DNA of 64,000 bases from Caprella mutica (taxonomy: Eukaryota; Arthropoda; Malacostraca; Amphipoda; Caprellidae): NCBI GenBank assembly GCA_947561585.1, contig CANNZV010000267.1, positions 62,001-126,000 of the forward strand, in the 5' to 3' direction. Below are positions 44,587 to 54,056 of this stretch, piece by piece (position 1 is the first letter of the stretch; every line of letters starts with the position of its first letter). The notes under the pieces were generated by a model that worked only from the letters and a program-made list of their open reading frames with translations, ran no database searches and was not told the DNA's origin. The translations under genes were made by a program, and so were the position numbers.

Positions 44587-46044
44587 TTGAGAAAATTAAA
44601 CAACATACTTAGTAAAATAGCCGTGCTGGAAACAGTCGGCGACTTGTCCCGGATGGTGCGACAAATCGAATTCGATAGCCGAAAGGTGTATGAAAACGAT
44701 TTGTTCGTTGCCATTCGCGGTACTCAGGTAGATGGCCATGATTATATCGAAAATGCCATTGCCAAAGGCGCGAAAACCATCGTTTGTGAGGTTCTTCCCT
44801 CCGATATTGACTGGGATTTGACCTACCTCCGAGTAGCGGATAGCAGTCATGTAATGGGACAATTGGCAGGCAATTATTATGAGCATCCATCTAAAAAATT
44901 AAAGCTCGTTGGCGTGACGGGGACGAATGGAAAAACGACCACTACCACGCTTTTACACGACCTTTTTTCGGAGTTGGGCTATAAAGTGGGCTTACTCTCT
45001 ACAATTGAAAATAAGATAGGCAGAACGGTCATTCCATCCACGCACACTACGCCGGATGCGGTGGCTTTGCAAAGCCTATTGAACGATATGGTGGAAGCAG
45101 GTTGCGATTACGCTTTCATGGAAGTCAGCAGTCACGCTATTCATCAAAAAAGGATAGCGGGTTTGCATTTTGTCGGTGGTATGTTTACTAATATTAGCCA
45201 CGACCATTTGGACTATCATAAAACCTTTAAGGAATATATATACGCAAAAAAAGAGTTCTTTGACAATTTGCCAAAAACAGCTTTTGCACTAACTAACCTT
45301 GATGATAAACGCGGTTTGGTCATGTTGCAAAACACGAAAGCTAAGACCCATACGTATAGCTTGCGCATGATGAGCGATTTTAAAGCTAAAATCCTCGACA
45401 ATGCGCTCATAGGCTTACATTTAGACATTGACGGACAAGAAATTTTTGCTCGTTTAATCGGTCTATTTAATGCCTATAATTTGCTGTCTGTCTATGCGGT
45501 TGCCATGCTTTTGGAGCAAGATAAACTCGAAGTTTTGACAGCCCTTAGCAAGCTACGTGCAGCAGAAGGCCGCTTTGACCAAATCGTTGATAATCAACGA
45601 AATATCATCGCTATTGTCGATTATGCACACACCCCTGATGCACTCGAAAAGGTCTTGCAAACGATTGATAAATTGCGCGAAGGTAAGGGAAGAATTATCA
45701 CCGTAGTTGGCTGTGGAGGTGACCGTGATAAACTAAAACGCCCGAAAATGGCGAAAGTAGCTTGCGATTACAGTCATCAAGTTATTTTGACTTCGGATAA
45801 TCCACGCAGCGAAAACCCTGACGCGATTTTGAAGGATATGGAGGAAGGTATTCCACCTTACGCTACTCAAAAAGTGCTTACGATTACTTCTCGAAAGCAA
45901 GCGATTAAGACAGCAGTAGCATTGGCTCAAAAAAATGACGTAATTTTGGTCGCCGGAAAAGGGCATGAAAAATACCAAGAAATAAATGGTGTGAAGCATC
46001 CTTTTGACGATAAAGCGATTTTGCTAGAATTATTTGCAGCGTAG
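44587..46044 (+). CDS. murE: UDP-MurNAc-tripeptide ligase MurE (meso-DAP type)
   Basis: A 485-residue Mur ligase. The P-loop is [12 protein letters not shown] near residue 111; [14 protein letters not shown] and [14 protein letters not shown] follow. The DNPR motif ([10 protein letters not shown]) marks meso-diaminopimelate specificity rather than lysine. It adds the third amino acid of the stem peptide in the cytoplasm. The start is TTG at 44587: the nearest upstream ATG is in another frame, and the N-terminus [10 protein letters not shown] has the normal MurE look. A tiny ORF ends in an overlap with the TTG. Confidence 0.94.
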   Translation: MRKLNNILSKIAVLETVGDLSRMVRQIEFDSRKVYENDLFVAIRGTQVDGHDYIENAIAKGAKTIVCEVLPSDIDWDLTYLRVADSSHVMGQLAGNYYEHPSKKLKLVGVTGTNGKTTTTTLLHDLFSELGYKVGLLSTIENKIGRTVIPSTHTTPDAVALQSLLNDMVEAGCDYAFMEVSSHAIHQKRIAGLHFVGGMFTNISHDHLDYHKTFKEYIYAKKEFFDNLPKTAFALTNLDDKRGLVMLQNTKAKTHTYSLRMMSDFKAKILDNALIGLHLDIDGQEIFARLIGLFNAYNLLSVYAVAMLLEQDKLEVLTALSKLRAAEGRFDQIVDNQRNIIAIVDYAHTPDALEKVLQTIDKLREGKGRIITVVGCGGDRDKLKRPKMAKVACDYSHQVILTSDNPRSENPDAILKDMEEGIPPYATQKVLTITSRKQAIKTAVALAQKNDVILVAGKGHEKYQEINGVKHPFDDKAILLELFAA

Positions 46045-46094
46045 AGAAAATTCATGAATTCTCTCTACCAACGACAGACAAAACGAAACCAACT

Positions 46095-47324
46095 ATGTTA
46101 TATGCGCTATTTGAATGGCTTGAAAAGCATTATGAATTTACGGGTGCGCAAATCTGGAAGTTTATTACTTTTAGAAGTGGCGTAGCAATAGTTATTTCCT
46201 TGATAATCAGCATGTTATTGGGCGGAAAAATCATTGAGAAACTTCGTCGCTTACAAGTAGGAGAAACGGTGCGCGACTTAGGTTTGGCCGGACAAAAAGA
46301 AAAACAAGGAACGCCAACAATGGGCGGTTTGATAATCATCACTGCGATAGTAGTGCCTTGTTTATTAGTAGCAGATTTGACGAATGTGTATATTCAATTA
46401 GTTCTTATTTCTACGGTTTGGATGGGCGCGATTGGCTTTACAGACGATTACATCAAAGTCTTTCGTAAGAACAAAAAAGGACTGAGTGGCAAATTTAAAG
46501 TATTAGGGCAAATCGTTTTGGGCTTAATTGTGGCACTAACGATGTTGCATTCAGACGGAATAGTCGTAAGAATGCCGCTAGCAGAAGCGCAAGCGGCAGG
46601 TTACGAAATCATAAAAGACCTAGGCACAGGCTTAGTTCACGCAAAAACGACGCTGACCAATGTTCCTTTTCTCAAAAGTGGGCAATTTGAATACAGTCAG
46701 CTATTGTGGTTTTTAGGCGATAATGCACGAAATATGGCTTGGATTATTTTTATTCCAGCCGTAATTTTTATCGTAACAGCAGTCAGTAATGCTGCAAATT
46801 TGACAGATGGAATAGATGGTTTGGCAACTGGTATTTCCGCGATTATTGGAGCTACTTTAGGCATTTTAGCTTATGTAAGTAGTAATGCCATCGCTGCGGA
46901 TTACCTAGGTATCATGTACTTACCGAATAGCGGTGAAATGGTGATTTTCGCGGCTTGTTTCCTTGGTGCTTGTATTGGTTTCTTATGGTATAATGCTTTT
47001 CCGGCGCAAGTATTTATGGGCGATACGGGGAGTTTGACATTAGGCGGCATTATTGCTTCGATGTCCATTTTGATAAGAACGGAACTATTGATACCCATAC
47101 TTTGCGGTGTTTTTGTAGCAGAAAATTTATCAGTGATGATACAAGTTAGCTATTTCAAGTACACCAAAAAGAAATATGGTGAAGGAAAGCGCATTTTCTT
47201 AATGTCGCCTTTGCATCACCATTATCAAAAACAAGGCATGCCAGAACCAAAATTGGTGACGCGCTTTTGGATTGTAGGTATATTACTAGCAGTTTTAACG
47301 ATTTTGACTTTGAAAATTAGATAA
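46095..47324 (+). CDS. mraY: Phospho-MurNAc-pentapeptide transferase MraY
   Basis: A 409-residue polytopic membrane enzyme with about 10-11 helices, slightly longer than the usual 360-370, as is normal in Bacteroidota. Family motifs include GTPTMGGL, the acidic site [34 protein letters not shown] and the metal-binding [13 protein letters not shown]; the cytoplasmic MSPLHHHYQ block is also conserved. It makes lipid I at the inner membrane. Lies between murE and murD with short spacers. Confidence 0.96.
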   Translation: MLYALFEWLEKHYEFTGAQIWKFITFRSGVAIVISLIISMLLGGKIIEKLRRLQVGETVRDLGLAGQKEKQGTPTMGGLIIITAIVVPCLLVADLTNVYIQLVLISTVWMGAIGFTDDYIKVFRKNKKGLSGKFKVLGQIVLGLIVALTMLHSDGIVVRMPLAEAQAAGYEIIKDLGTGLVHAKTTLTNVPFLKSGQFEYSQLLWFLGDNARNMAWIIFIPAVIFIVTAVSNAANLTDGIDGLATGISAIIGATLGILAYVSSNAIAADYLGIMYLPNSGEMVIFAACFLGACIGFLWYNAFPAQVFMGDTGSLTLGGIIASMSILIRTELLIPILCGVFVAENLSVMIQVSYFKYTKKKYGEGKRIFLMSPLHHHYQKQGMPEPKLVTRFWIVGILLAVLTILTLKIR

Positions 47325-47353
47325 TAACTTCGTTCAAAAGGACGGATTAAGAA

Positions 47354-48700
47354 ATGAGAAAACAACAAAAAATAGCTATATTAGGAGCAGGAGAAAGTGG
47401 AGTAGGAGCAGCACTATTAGCCCAACAAAAAGGCTATGACGTGTTCGTGAGTGATCATGGTAAATTACAAGAAAATTATAGAGAAGATTTAGAGAAACAC
47501 GCCATTCCTTATGAGGAAGGCGGACATACTTGGGAAAGCATATTCGAAGCCGATGAGGTGATTAAAAGCCCCGGTATTCCTGACACTGTGCCACTAATTA
47601 AGGCATTGGAAGAACGGGGAATGAGCATCATCGACGAAATCGAATTCGCTAGCCGTTATACCAACGCGCATATCATCGCGATAACGGGTAGCAATGGGAA
47701 AACTACCACCACAAAATTAACCCACCACATCTTGTGTGTGGCAGGACGGAACGCCGAAGTCGGAGGGAATATCGGTCGGAGTTTTGCCCGGAGCATTTCT
47801 GAGAAACAAGGGACACACACATCCCAACAACAACACTATGTATTGGAGCTGAGTAGCTTCCAATTGGATCGGATGTATCGTTTTCGACCCAATATTGCGA
47901 TTCTACTCAATATTACGCCGGATCATCTCGATAGATATGACTACGAAATGGCAAATTATGCCCACTCGAAGTTTCGTATCGCGATGAACCAACGCGACAC
48001 CGATTTACTCATTATGAATGCCGAATTAGGTATCAATAATGAGGCTATTGGCATTTCTAACGAAAAGTTAGATTATTTTGAAGCGGAGCGTATTTATGTG
48101 GATATGAAATTCCCGTCGCCAAACGAGGTGCGGGTAAATGACCATATATTTGACTTGACAAAAAGCCCACTAAAAGGACCGCATAATCAATTTAATGCGA
48201 CTTGTGCTATTGAAGTAGCGCAGTCATTAGGTATTGGAAACGCGGACATTCAAGGGGCAATAAATTCCTTTGTCAATGCGCCACATCGCTTAGAATTTGT
48301 TGCAAGCATCAATGATGTCGATTATATCAATGATAGCAAAGCGACTAATGTAGATGCCACACAATATGCTTTACAAGCAATGACAAAACCCATTATTTGG
48401 GTCGTAGGTGGTACGGATAAAGGCAATATTTACGCACCGATTTTGGATATCGTGGCGCGAAAAGTCAAGGCGATTATTTGTTTGGGGGTTGATAATGCTA
48501 AATTATTGGAAACCTTTAACCCTATTGTCAAAAACATAGAAGAAACAAGAAGCGCGCAAGAAGCCGTGGAAAGAGCCAATATATACGCCGAAAGCGGTGA
48601 TGTAGTGCTGCTCAGTCCAGCTTGTGCGAGTTTTGATTTGTTTGAAAATTATATGGATAGGGGCGACTTGTTTAAAGCGGCCGTGTTAGATGTAAGTTAG
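47354..48700 (+). CDS. murD: UDP-MurNAc-L-alanine:D-glutamate ligase MurD
   Basis: A 448-residue Mur ligase. N-terminal UDP-binding Rossmann-like domain (AILGAGESGVGAALLAQ), P-loop GSNGKTTTTKL near residue 112, then LELSSFQLD, NITPDHLDRY and NDSKATNVDATQYAL. It adds D-Glu to UDP-MurNAc-L-Ala. The TAG stop (48698-48700) ends at the first base of an ACAGGATT-type repeat arm, so the arm begins directly at the stop codon. In most relatives ftsW follows immediately; here a GxxExxY gene lies between them. Confidence 0.95.
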   Translation: MRKQQKIAILGAGESGVGAALLAQQKGYDVFVSDHGKLQENYREDLEKHAIPYEEGGHTWESIFEADEVIKSPGIPDTVPLIKALEERGMSIIDEIEFASRYTNAHIIAITGSNGKTTTTKLTHHILCVAGRNAEVGGNIGRSFARSISEKQGTHTSQQQHYVLELSSFQLDRMYRFRPNIAILLNITPDHLDRYDYEMANYAHSKFRIAMNQRDTDLLIMNAELGINNEAIGISNEKLDYFEAERIYVDMKFPSPNEVRVNDHIFDLTKSPLKGPHNQFNATCAIEVAQSLGIGNADIQGAINSFVNAPHRLEFVASINDVDYINDSKATNVDATQYALQAMTKPIIWVVGGTDKGNIYAPILDIVARKVKAIICLGVDNAKLLETFNPIVKNIEETRSAQEAVERANIYAESGDVVLLSPACASFDLFENYMDRGDLFKAAVLDVS

Positions 48701-48730
48701 ACAGGATTAACAGGATTGGACAGGATTTTT
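48700..48730. repeat. Left arm of GxxExxY cassette 2
   Basis: 31 bp built from three ACAGGATTN-type units, beginning on the last base of the murD stop codon. It is the complement of 49201-49231 at 29 of 31 positions. A transcript through it could form a 31-bp stem. Confidence 0.9.
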
Positions 48731-48820
48731 GATTGTCTATTTTTTGGAATACGGTGGTAATTTTACCTGTTCGTATTTAAATTGAAAACTTAGAATAACA
48801 ACAAATAAAAACAAACAACT

Positions 48821-49201
48821 ATGATAGACGACCCACTAACCAAGGAAGTTATTGATGCCGCATTTGCGGTGCACAATGATTTAAAGCCAGGCTTAAGAGA
48901 AAAATGTTACGTCAATGCTCTTGGTGTAGAATTACATTTGAGAGGAATAAAATTCAAGATAGAAGCGCCCATAAAAGTAACTTATAAAGGTTATAATGTA
49001 GGTGATTTTTTTGCAGATATGTTGGTAGAAAATGAGGTAATATTAGAACTAAAAGCAGTTAGAAATATCTGTGTTGAACATGAAGTACAACTGGTAAATT
49101 ACTTGTCAGCAACAATGAAAGATAGAGGATTAATACTCAATTTTGGAGCAAAATCACTCCAAATTAAGCGTAAAACAAGATTATACAAAGAAAATAATTA
49201 A
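48821..49201 (+). CDS. GxxExxY protein (PD-(D/E)XK nuclease-like), cassette 2, inside the dcw operon
   Basis: 126 residues, the same length as the copy at 1787-2167 and clearly homologous: GLREKCY (GxxExxY), GDFFADMLV, VILELKAV (the D...ExK core), QLVNYLSAT and LILNFGA. It is diverged from copy 1, so the two are not a recent duplication. It is co-directional with the division genes and sits between murD and ftsW, within a 532-bp block bounded by inverted arms. Its TAA stop runs into the right arm. The role is unknown; the fold suggests nuclease activity, and the E-x-K pair is intact. Whether it is expressed with the dcw operon or from its own promoter is unclear. Confidence 0.87.
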   Translation: MIDDPLTKEVIDAAFAVHNDLKPGLREKCYVNALGVELHLRGIKFKIEAPIKVTYKGYNVGDFFADMLVENEVILELKAVRNICVEHEVQLVNYLSATMKDRGLILNFGAKSLQIKRKTRLYKENN

Positions 49202-49231
49202 AAAATCCTGTAAAATCCTGTTAATCCTGTC
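49201..49231. repeat. Right arm of GxxExxY cassette 2
   Basis: Complement of 48700-48730, starting at the last base of the GxxExxY stop codon and ending 11 nt before the ftsW ATG. Confidence 0.9.
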
Positions 49232-49242
49232 AAAAAAAGAAT

Positions 49243-50625
49243 ATGTCCTTAGGCGCACAAATATACACAAACCTACGCGGCGACCGCGTCATTTGGATGG
49301 TTATCATTTTGTTATCAATGATAAGCATTCTTGGCGTATATTCTGCGACAGAAGGCTTGGCGTATAAAAATGCTGGAGGAGATACAGAAGCTTATCTATT
49401 TAAGCATGGTGTTATCTTATTATCTGGTTTGTTTTTGTGCTATTTGTGTTATATGATGCACTATGCACGCTATAAAAACGCGGCTCCGTGGCTCATGCTG
49501 ATAACGATACCACTGCTGATTTATACCATTGCATTAGGTCCTGATATCAACGGTGCACGACGATGGATAGAGATACCTTTGATAGGCATTACTTTTCAAA
49601 GTTCCGATTTGGCGAAACTGGCATTAATCCTCTTTGTAGCGCGAGAAGTCACGCGACATAAGGATTATATCAAAGATTTTGAAAAGGCATTTGTACCGAT
49701 TATTGTCCCCATTATGATAGTAATTGGACTAATTGCGCCTGCGGATTTGAGTACGGCATTATTGCTTTTAAGCACTTGCATTATGATGATGTTTGTAGGG
49801 CGCGTGAACTGGAAATACATCATATTGACCCTTTTTATGGGAGTTGTGGTCTTTGCATTTTTAATCATACTAGCCGATTTATTTCCAGATATGGGGATTA
49901 TTAGAGATGAAACTTGGGTGCAACGTATAAATGACTTTTTATCAAGCTCGGATGGCGGTTATCAAACGCAGCACGCCAAAATTGCGATAGCAAACGGCGG
50001 TATTGCTGGTGTAGGGCCCGGTCAGAGCATTATGAGCGACTATTTACCTGCTTCGTATGCAGATTATATCTATGCGATTATTTGCGAAGAATATGGCTTA
50101 ATCGGCGGCTTTGTAACGATATTTCTATACATGTTGCTCTTTTTCCGAGCTGTTCGCTTGGTCACGAAGAGTGATAAGAGTTTTGGTGCGATGGCGGCTT
50201 TAGGCATTACGCTCATTTTAGTGCTGCAAGCCTTAGCCAATATGGCGGTAAGTGTACACCTTGTTCCTGTGACGGGCCTGACGCTTCCAATGGTGAGTAT
50301 GGGCGGTACGAGTATCTTATTTACCTGTATTTCGCTCGGTATTGTGTTGAGTGTTAGTAAGTTTGTGGAAAGTGGACAAAGTGAAGCTCCTACGGCTAGT
50401 AGTAAAGCTGCTGAACCTAAGAAAGTAGAAGGTGGCGGAGATAATAAAGGTGGTAATAGCGGCGGCGGCGGACAAAATCGTGGCGGCGGAAATAAAGGCG
50501 GCGGCAATCGAAATAATAACCGCGGTGGCGGCAACAAAGAAGGTGGCAACCGAACTAATAACCGAACTAATAACCGTGGTGGTGGCGGAAATAATAGCGG
50601 CAACAAAAGCGGTGGTGGAAAATAA
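49243..50625 (+). CDS. ftsW: Septal peptidoglycan polymerase FtsW with Gly/Asn-rich tail
   Basis: A SEDS-family polymerase: about ten membrane helices to residue 375, with family motifs such as NGARRWIEIP, DLSTALLLL, TQHAKIAIANGG and GLTLPMVSMGGTSI. It makes glycan strands from lipid II together with FtsI. Residues about 376-460 are an extra, low-complexity tail of Gly, Asn, Arg and Lys (GGGNKGGGNRNNNRGGG), with no membrane segment and a predicted cytoplasmic position. Tails of this type are not part of the SEDS fold and resemble RGG-like disordered regions; the DNA is a GGTGGCGG-rich run. The start is ATG 49243; murG follows after 9 nt. Confidence 0.93.
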   Translation: MSLGAQIYTNLRGDRVIWMVIILLSMISILGVYSATEGLAYKNAGGDTEAYLFKHGVILLSGLFLCYLCYMMHYARYKNAAPWLMLITIPLLIYTIALGPDINGARRWIEIPLIGITFQSSDLAKLALILFVAREVTRHKDYIKDFEKAFVPIIVPIMIVIGLIAPADLSTALLLLSTCIMMMFVGRVNWKYIILTLFMGVVVFAFLIILADLFPDMGIIRDETWVQRINDFLSSSDGGYQTQHAKIAIANGGIAGVGPGQSIMSDYLPASYADYIYAIICEEYGLIGGFVTIFLYMLLFFRAVRLVTKSDKSFGAMAALGITLILVLQALANMAVSVHLVPVTGLTLPMVSMGGTSILFTCISLGIVLSVSKFVESGQSEAPTASSKAAEPKKVEGGGDNKGGNSGGGGQNRGGGNKGGGNRNNNRGGGNKEGGNRTNNRTNNRGGGGNNSGNKSGGGK

Positions 50626-50634
50626 AACCTCAAT

Positions 50635-51735
50635 ATGAGCAAAAAAATCATCATCAGCGGCGGCGGCACGGGCGGACACGTTTTTCCAGCTATTGCCATC
50701 GCTGACGCAATAAAAAAACAAACGCCGGATGCGGAAATTCTCTTTGTAGGCGCTAAAGGTAAGCTCGAAATGGAAAAAGTTCCACAAGCGGGCTACCCGA
50801 TAGAAGGGCTTTGGATTAGCGGTTTTCATCGTAAACTGACCTTGCGCAATTTGGCGTTTCCGTTCAAATTAGTCAGCAGTTTATTTAAAGCATGGAATAT
50901 TGTTCGACGCTTTAAACCAGATGCAGTCGTAGGCGTAGGCGGCTATGCGAGTGGACCAACCTTGGAAATGGCAACTCGTCGCGGCGTACCGACTTTGGTG
51001 CAAGAACAAAACGGCTTTCCGGGCGTCACCAATCGCTTATTAGCCAAAAAAGTAAATAAAATATGCGTTGCCTATCATGGCATGGAACGCTTTTTTCCGC
51101 AAGACAAAATCGTACACACGGGCAATCCGGTGCGCGATGCGATACGAGATTTGAAGGGAACACGGGAAGAAGGTTTGGCGCATTTTAAATTAGATAAAAA
51201 TAAGCGATTGATATTCATTTTTGGCGGCAGTTTAGGCGCAAAAAAGATGAATGAAGCGCTGGCAAAAAATACCGATTTATTGGCAAAGCACCCTGAGGTG
51301 CAAGTTCTTTGGCAGGCTGGAAAATTATACATTGATGACTTCAAAAATTGTGCGACAGCGCAGTTGCCGAATGTGCATATTAGTACCTTTATTGACCGAA
51401 TGGACTTGGCTTATGCGGCGGCAGATGTGGTGATTGGTCGCGCGGGGGCATTGACTATCAGTGAGTTATGTTTGGTGGGCAAGCCGGCGATATTGATACC
51501 GTCGCCGAATGTAGCGGAAGACCATCAGACGAAAAATGCGGAGGCTTTAGTGAAAAAAAATGCAGCACTTTTGGTGAAAGATGTGGATGCGGAGGAGTTG
51601 ATTATTCGGAAGGCCTTAGAGGTGTTGGAGGATGTGGAATTGGCGAATAGTTTGGCTGAAAATATTAAGCAATTAGCGAAGCCAAATGCGGCTACGGAGA
51701 TTGCTGAAGAAATACTAGGCTTGATAAAATCATAA
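50635..51735 (+). CDS. murG: Lipid II-forming GlcNAc transferase MurG
   Basis: A 366-residue GT28 enzyme. The N-terminal glycine-rich loop is SGGGTGGHVFPA (residues 8-19), and the second is FGGSLGAKKMNE. GRAGALTISELC and the VAEDHQTKNAEALV block form the UDP-GlcNAc-binding C-terminal half. Peripheral, on the cytoplasmic face of the inner membrane, converting lipid I to lipid II. The stop TCATAA is the start of a TTATGATT-type repeat. Confidence 0.96.
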   Translation: MSKKIIISGGGTGGHVFPAIAIADAIKKQTPDAEILFVGAKGKLEMEKVPQAGYPIEGLWISGFHRKLTLRNLAFPFKLVSSLFKAWNIVRRFKPDAVVGVGGYASGPTLEMATRRGVPTLVQEQNGFPGVTNRLLAKKVNKICVAYHGMERFFPQDKIVHTGNPVRDAIRDLKGTREEGLAHFKLDKNKRLIFIFGGSLGAKKMNEALAKNTDLLAKHPEVQVLWQAGKLYIDDFKNCATAQLPNVHISTFIDRMDLAYAAADVVIGRAGALTISELCLVGKPAILIPSPNVAEDHQTKNAEALVKKNAALLVKDVDAEELIIRKALEVLEDVELANSLAENIKQLAKPNAATEIAEEILGLIKS

Positions 51736-51757
51736 CAAATCATAAAAATTATAATAA
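51730..51757. repeat. Solo TTATGATT-type arm at the murG stop
   Basis: Two to three ATCATAACA/ATCATAAAA units, overlapping the murG stop codon. Complement-like to the arm at 20343-20400 outside the IS110. No cargo gene. Confidence 0.55.
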
Positions 51758-51761
51758 GTCA

Positions 51762-53087
51762 GTGTTGAATAAGGTCAAAAAAGCATATTTTCTAGGTATT
51801 GGCGGCATCGGAATGTCAGCTATCGCACGTTACTTCAACGCGCAAGGCATTGCCGTATATGGTTACGACAAAACACCATCGCCATTGACCAAAAAGCTGG
51901 AAGAAGAAGGGATGAAAATCCATTTTGAAGAAGACATAGCGGCAATACCAGCAGAAATAGATTTAGTGGTTTGGACACCAGCTATTCCATTGACACACAA
52001 GGAGTTAAACTATTTTTTAGCTAATAATTTTCCAGTAAAAAAACGAGCAGAAGTGCTTGGAATGATTTCTCGCGAAAAACGTACGATAGCGATTGCGGGA
52101 ACACATGGAAAAACGACCACAACCTCCATATTGACCCATGTTTTGAAAACGGGCGGTGTGGATTGCAACGCTTTTTTGGGCGGTATTGCCACTAATTTTA
52201 GCAGCAATTTCGTAGCCGGAAAAAGCGATTGGGTAGTCGTAGAAGCAGATGAATATGACCGTAGTTTCTTGCATTTGACGCCAGAAATAGCGGCAATAAC
52301 CAGCATGGATGCTGACCATTTAGATATTTACGGTGACCATGAAACCATGCTGAAAGAAGGCTTTGAGCAATTTATTTCGCAGGTAAAAGGGCATACTTAT
52401 TTGGCAGCAAGTGCGACGCAAAACATTAAAACGAGCTATACATATGGCGAAAATGGTGATTTTGCCACCGAAAATATCCGCGTAGAAAACGGTTATTTTT
52501 ACTTCGATTTCAAAAGTGAAAGAGGAGACATAAAAGATTTGAAATTTACATTACCCGGTCGGCATAATATCGAAAATGCCACGGCAGCGATAGCAATAGC
52601 GCAAGAATTAGGTGTAGGAGGGAGCGCAATACGAGAAGCATTACAGACTTTTAAAGGTATTCAACGCCGTTTTGAATTCTTGCATCGCACTGATAAACAG
52701 GTGTATATAGATGACTATGCGCATCATCCGAGTGAGTTGCGGGCCGCGATTGGCGCGGCGCGGGAGTTGTTTCCTGACCGTAAATTGACGGGTATTTTTC
52801 AGCCGCATTTATTCACACGGACGCAAGACTTTCAAGATGGTTTTGCGGAGGAATTGAGTAAATTGGATGAGGTTATATTGTTGCCGATATATCCGGCAAG
52901 GGAATTGCCTATAAAAGGAGTAAGCTCGGAGCTAATATTGAGTAAAATAGTTAACAAAAATAAACGATTGTTATCAAAAAAAGACTTGCTTAATGATTTG
53001 AAAAGTAAGGATTTAGAGGTTTTAATGACTTTGGGCGCGGGCGATATAGACCGATTTAGAGAGCCGATTAAGAATTTGCTTATATGA
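51762..53087 (+). CDS. murC: UDP-MurNAc:L-alanine ligase MurC
   Basis: A 441-residue Mur ligase, the normal length. LGIGGIGMSAIARYF at the N-terminus, P-loop GTHGKTTTTSIL near residue 112, then EADEYDRSFLHL, DADHLDIYG and DDYAHHPSEL, all MurC signatures (His in the GTHGK loop distinguishes it from MurD/MurE). It adds L-Ala to UDP-MurNAc. The start is GTG at 51762 (TTG at 51765 is the other option). Its TGA overlaps the ftsQ ATG as ATGA, so the pair is translationally coupled. Confidence 0.95.
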   Translation: MLNKVKKAYFLGIGGIGMSAIARYFNAQGIAVYGYDKTPSPLTKKLEEEGMKIHFEEDIAAIPAEIDLVVWTPAIPLTHKELNYFLANNFPVKKRAEVLGMISREKRTIAIAGTHGKTTTTSILTHVLKTGGVDCNAFLGGIATNFSSNFVAGKSDWVVVEADEYDRSFLHLTPEIAAITSMDADHLDIYGDHETMLKEGFEQFISQVKGHTYLAASATQNIKTSYTYGENGDFATENIRVENGYFYFDFKSERGDIKDLKFTLPGRHNIENATAAIAIAQELGVGGSAIREALQTFKGIQRRFEFLHRTDKQVYIDDYAHHPSELRAAIGAARELFPDRKLTGIFQPHLFTRTQDFQDGFAEELSKLDEVILLPIYPARELPIKGVSSELILSKIVNKNKRLLSKKDLLNDLKSKDLEVLMTLGAGDIDRFREPIKNLLI

Positions 53088-53866
53088 CACCACAAGTAAA
53101 AAAAACAATAACCAGAATATCTATTGTTGCTTTCGTTTTGATGGTGGCGGTTTTGGTGATTTCGGCAGTGGAAAAGCAAGAAAATGACCTCGTAAAAGGT
53201 GTGAATATTGACATTAAGCCTTTACCGGGAGGGCATTTTTTGATTGATAGTACAGATGTGATGACCGAGATTAAACGTAGCTTTGGTTATGACTTGGAAA
53301 AGCAACAATTGGGCATCGTGAATGTGGAACGAATAGAGCGCGTTTTGGAAGCAGAACCCTTTGTTTTGGAGGCAGAAGTGTATATTGATAGACAAGATAG
53401 AGTGAAAATTTCATTGATACAGCGAGAGCCGATTTTACGTATTTTTGATAAAAATAATCAGAGTTATTACTTGGGAAAACAAGGCGAAAAGTTGCCGACT
53501 TCCAAGCATTTTACGACTCGCTCTTTAGTGGCAACGGGGGATATTCCGCCTTTTGATAGGAAATATTTGACGGCAGAAAGAGTGGGACGAGAAAAAAATA
53601 TTATTCGTGATTTATACCGATTAACACAGTTTATTTTAGCAAATGATTTTTGGCGAGCTATGATAGAACAAGTACATGTGAGGGATGATGAGTTTATTTT
53701 AATCCCAAAAGTTGGTAAACAACGCATTATATTTGGCAAGTTTTCTGATATAGATAATAAGTTTATGCGCTTAAAAACCTTTTATGAAGAAGGAATGAGT
53801 AGGGTAGGTTGGACGAAATATAAGGAGATTGATATTCGCTATAAAGGACAAGTTATTGGGCGGTAA
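53084..53866 (+). CDS. ftsQ: Cell division protein FtsQ
   Basis: A 260-residue bitopic protein: one N-terminal membrane helix (residues about 9-27), then a POTRA-like domain (DIKPLPGGHFLIDSTDVMTEI) and a FtsQ beta-domain (VEAEPFVLEAEVYIDRQDRVKISLIQ-type strand, LIQREPILRIF). It joins FtsL and FtsB in the divisome. The ATG overlaps the murC stop. The assignment rests on position, topology and the POTRA/beta pattern, since the sequence is weakly conserved. Confidence 0.87.
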   Translation: MTPQVKKTITRISIVAFVLMVAVLVISAVEKQENDLVKGVNIDIKPLPGGHFLIDSTDVMTEIKRSFGYDLEKQQLGIVNVERIERVLEAEPFVLEAEVYIDRQDRVKISLIQREPILRIFDKNNQSYYLGKQGEKLPTSKHFTTRSLVATGDIPPFDRKYLTAERVGREKNIIRDLYRLTQFILANDFWRAMIEQVHVRDDEFILIPKVGKQRIIFGKFSDIDNKFMRLKTFYEEGMSRVGWTKYKEIDIRYKGQVIGR

Positions 53867-54056
53867 GCATTGAAAAATTAATAAAAAAGGAACTAAACTG
53901 AATAGTAAAAGGTTGATAATCAGCGAATTAAAAACGAATTATTATTCAGTTTTAAATTAAATATTCATACTAGAGAAGCACGTATTGTTTGAAGAGCATA
54001 CCCTAATTACACACATTTATCAAACAGTATCTGCAAAAAAAACGAACGTTAATAAT
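53867..54056. other. ftsQ-ftsA gap with a palindrome
   Basis: 190 bp without a gene. AAACTGAATA (about 53894) and TATTCAGTTT (about 53943) can pair. No family relation to the other repeats was seen. Confidence 0.35.

Noticed and set aside
44573..44590. Six-codon ORF before murE as a regulatory leader peptide
   Set aside because: Too short and without attenuator features; only its overlap with the TTG start is noted.
50070..50699. 209-codon minus-strand frame opposite the ftsW tail, and a 170-codon one beside it
   Set aside because: Both are rich in Pro/Leu or Ala/Thr/Ser, purely as the mirror of the GGTGGCGG-rich tail; no start context and fully antisense to ftsW and murG.
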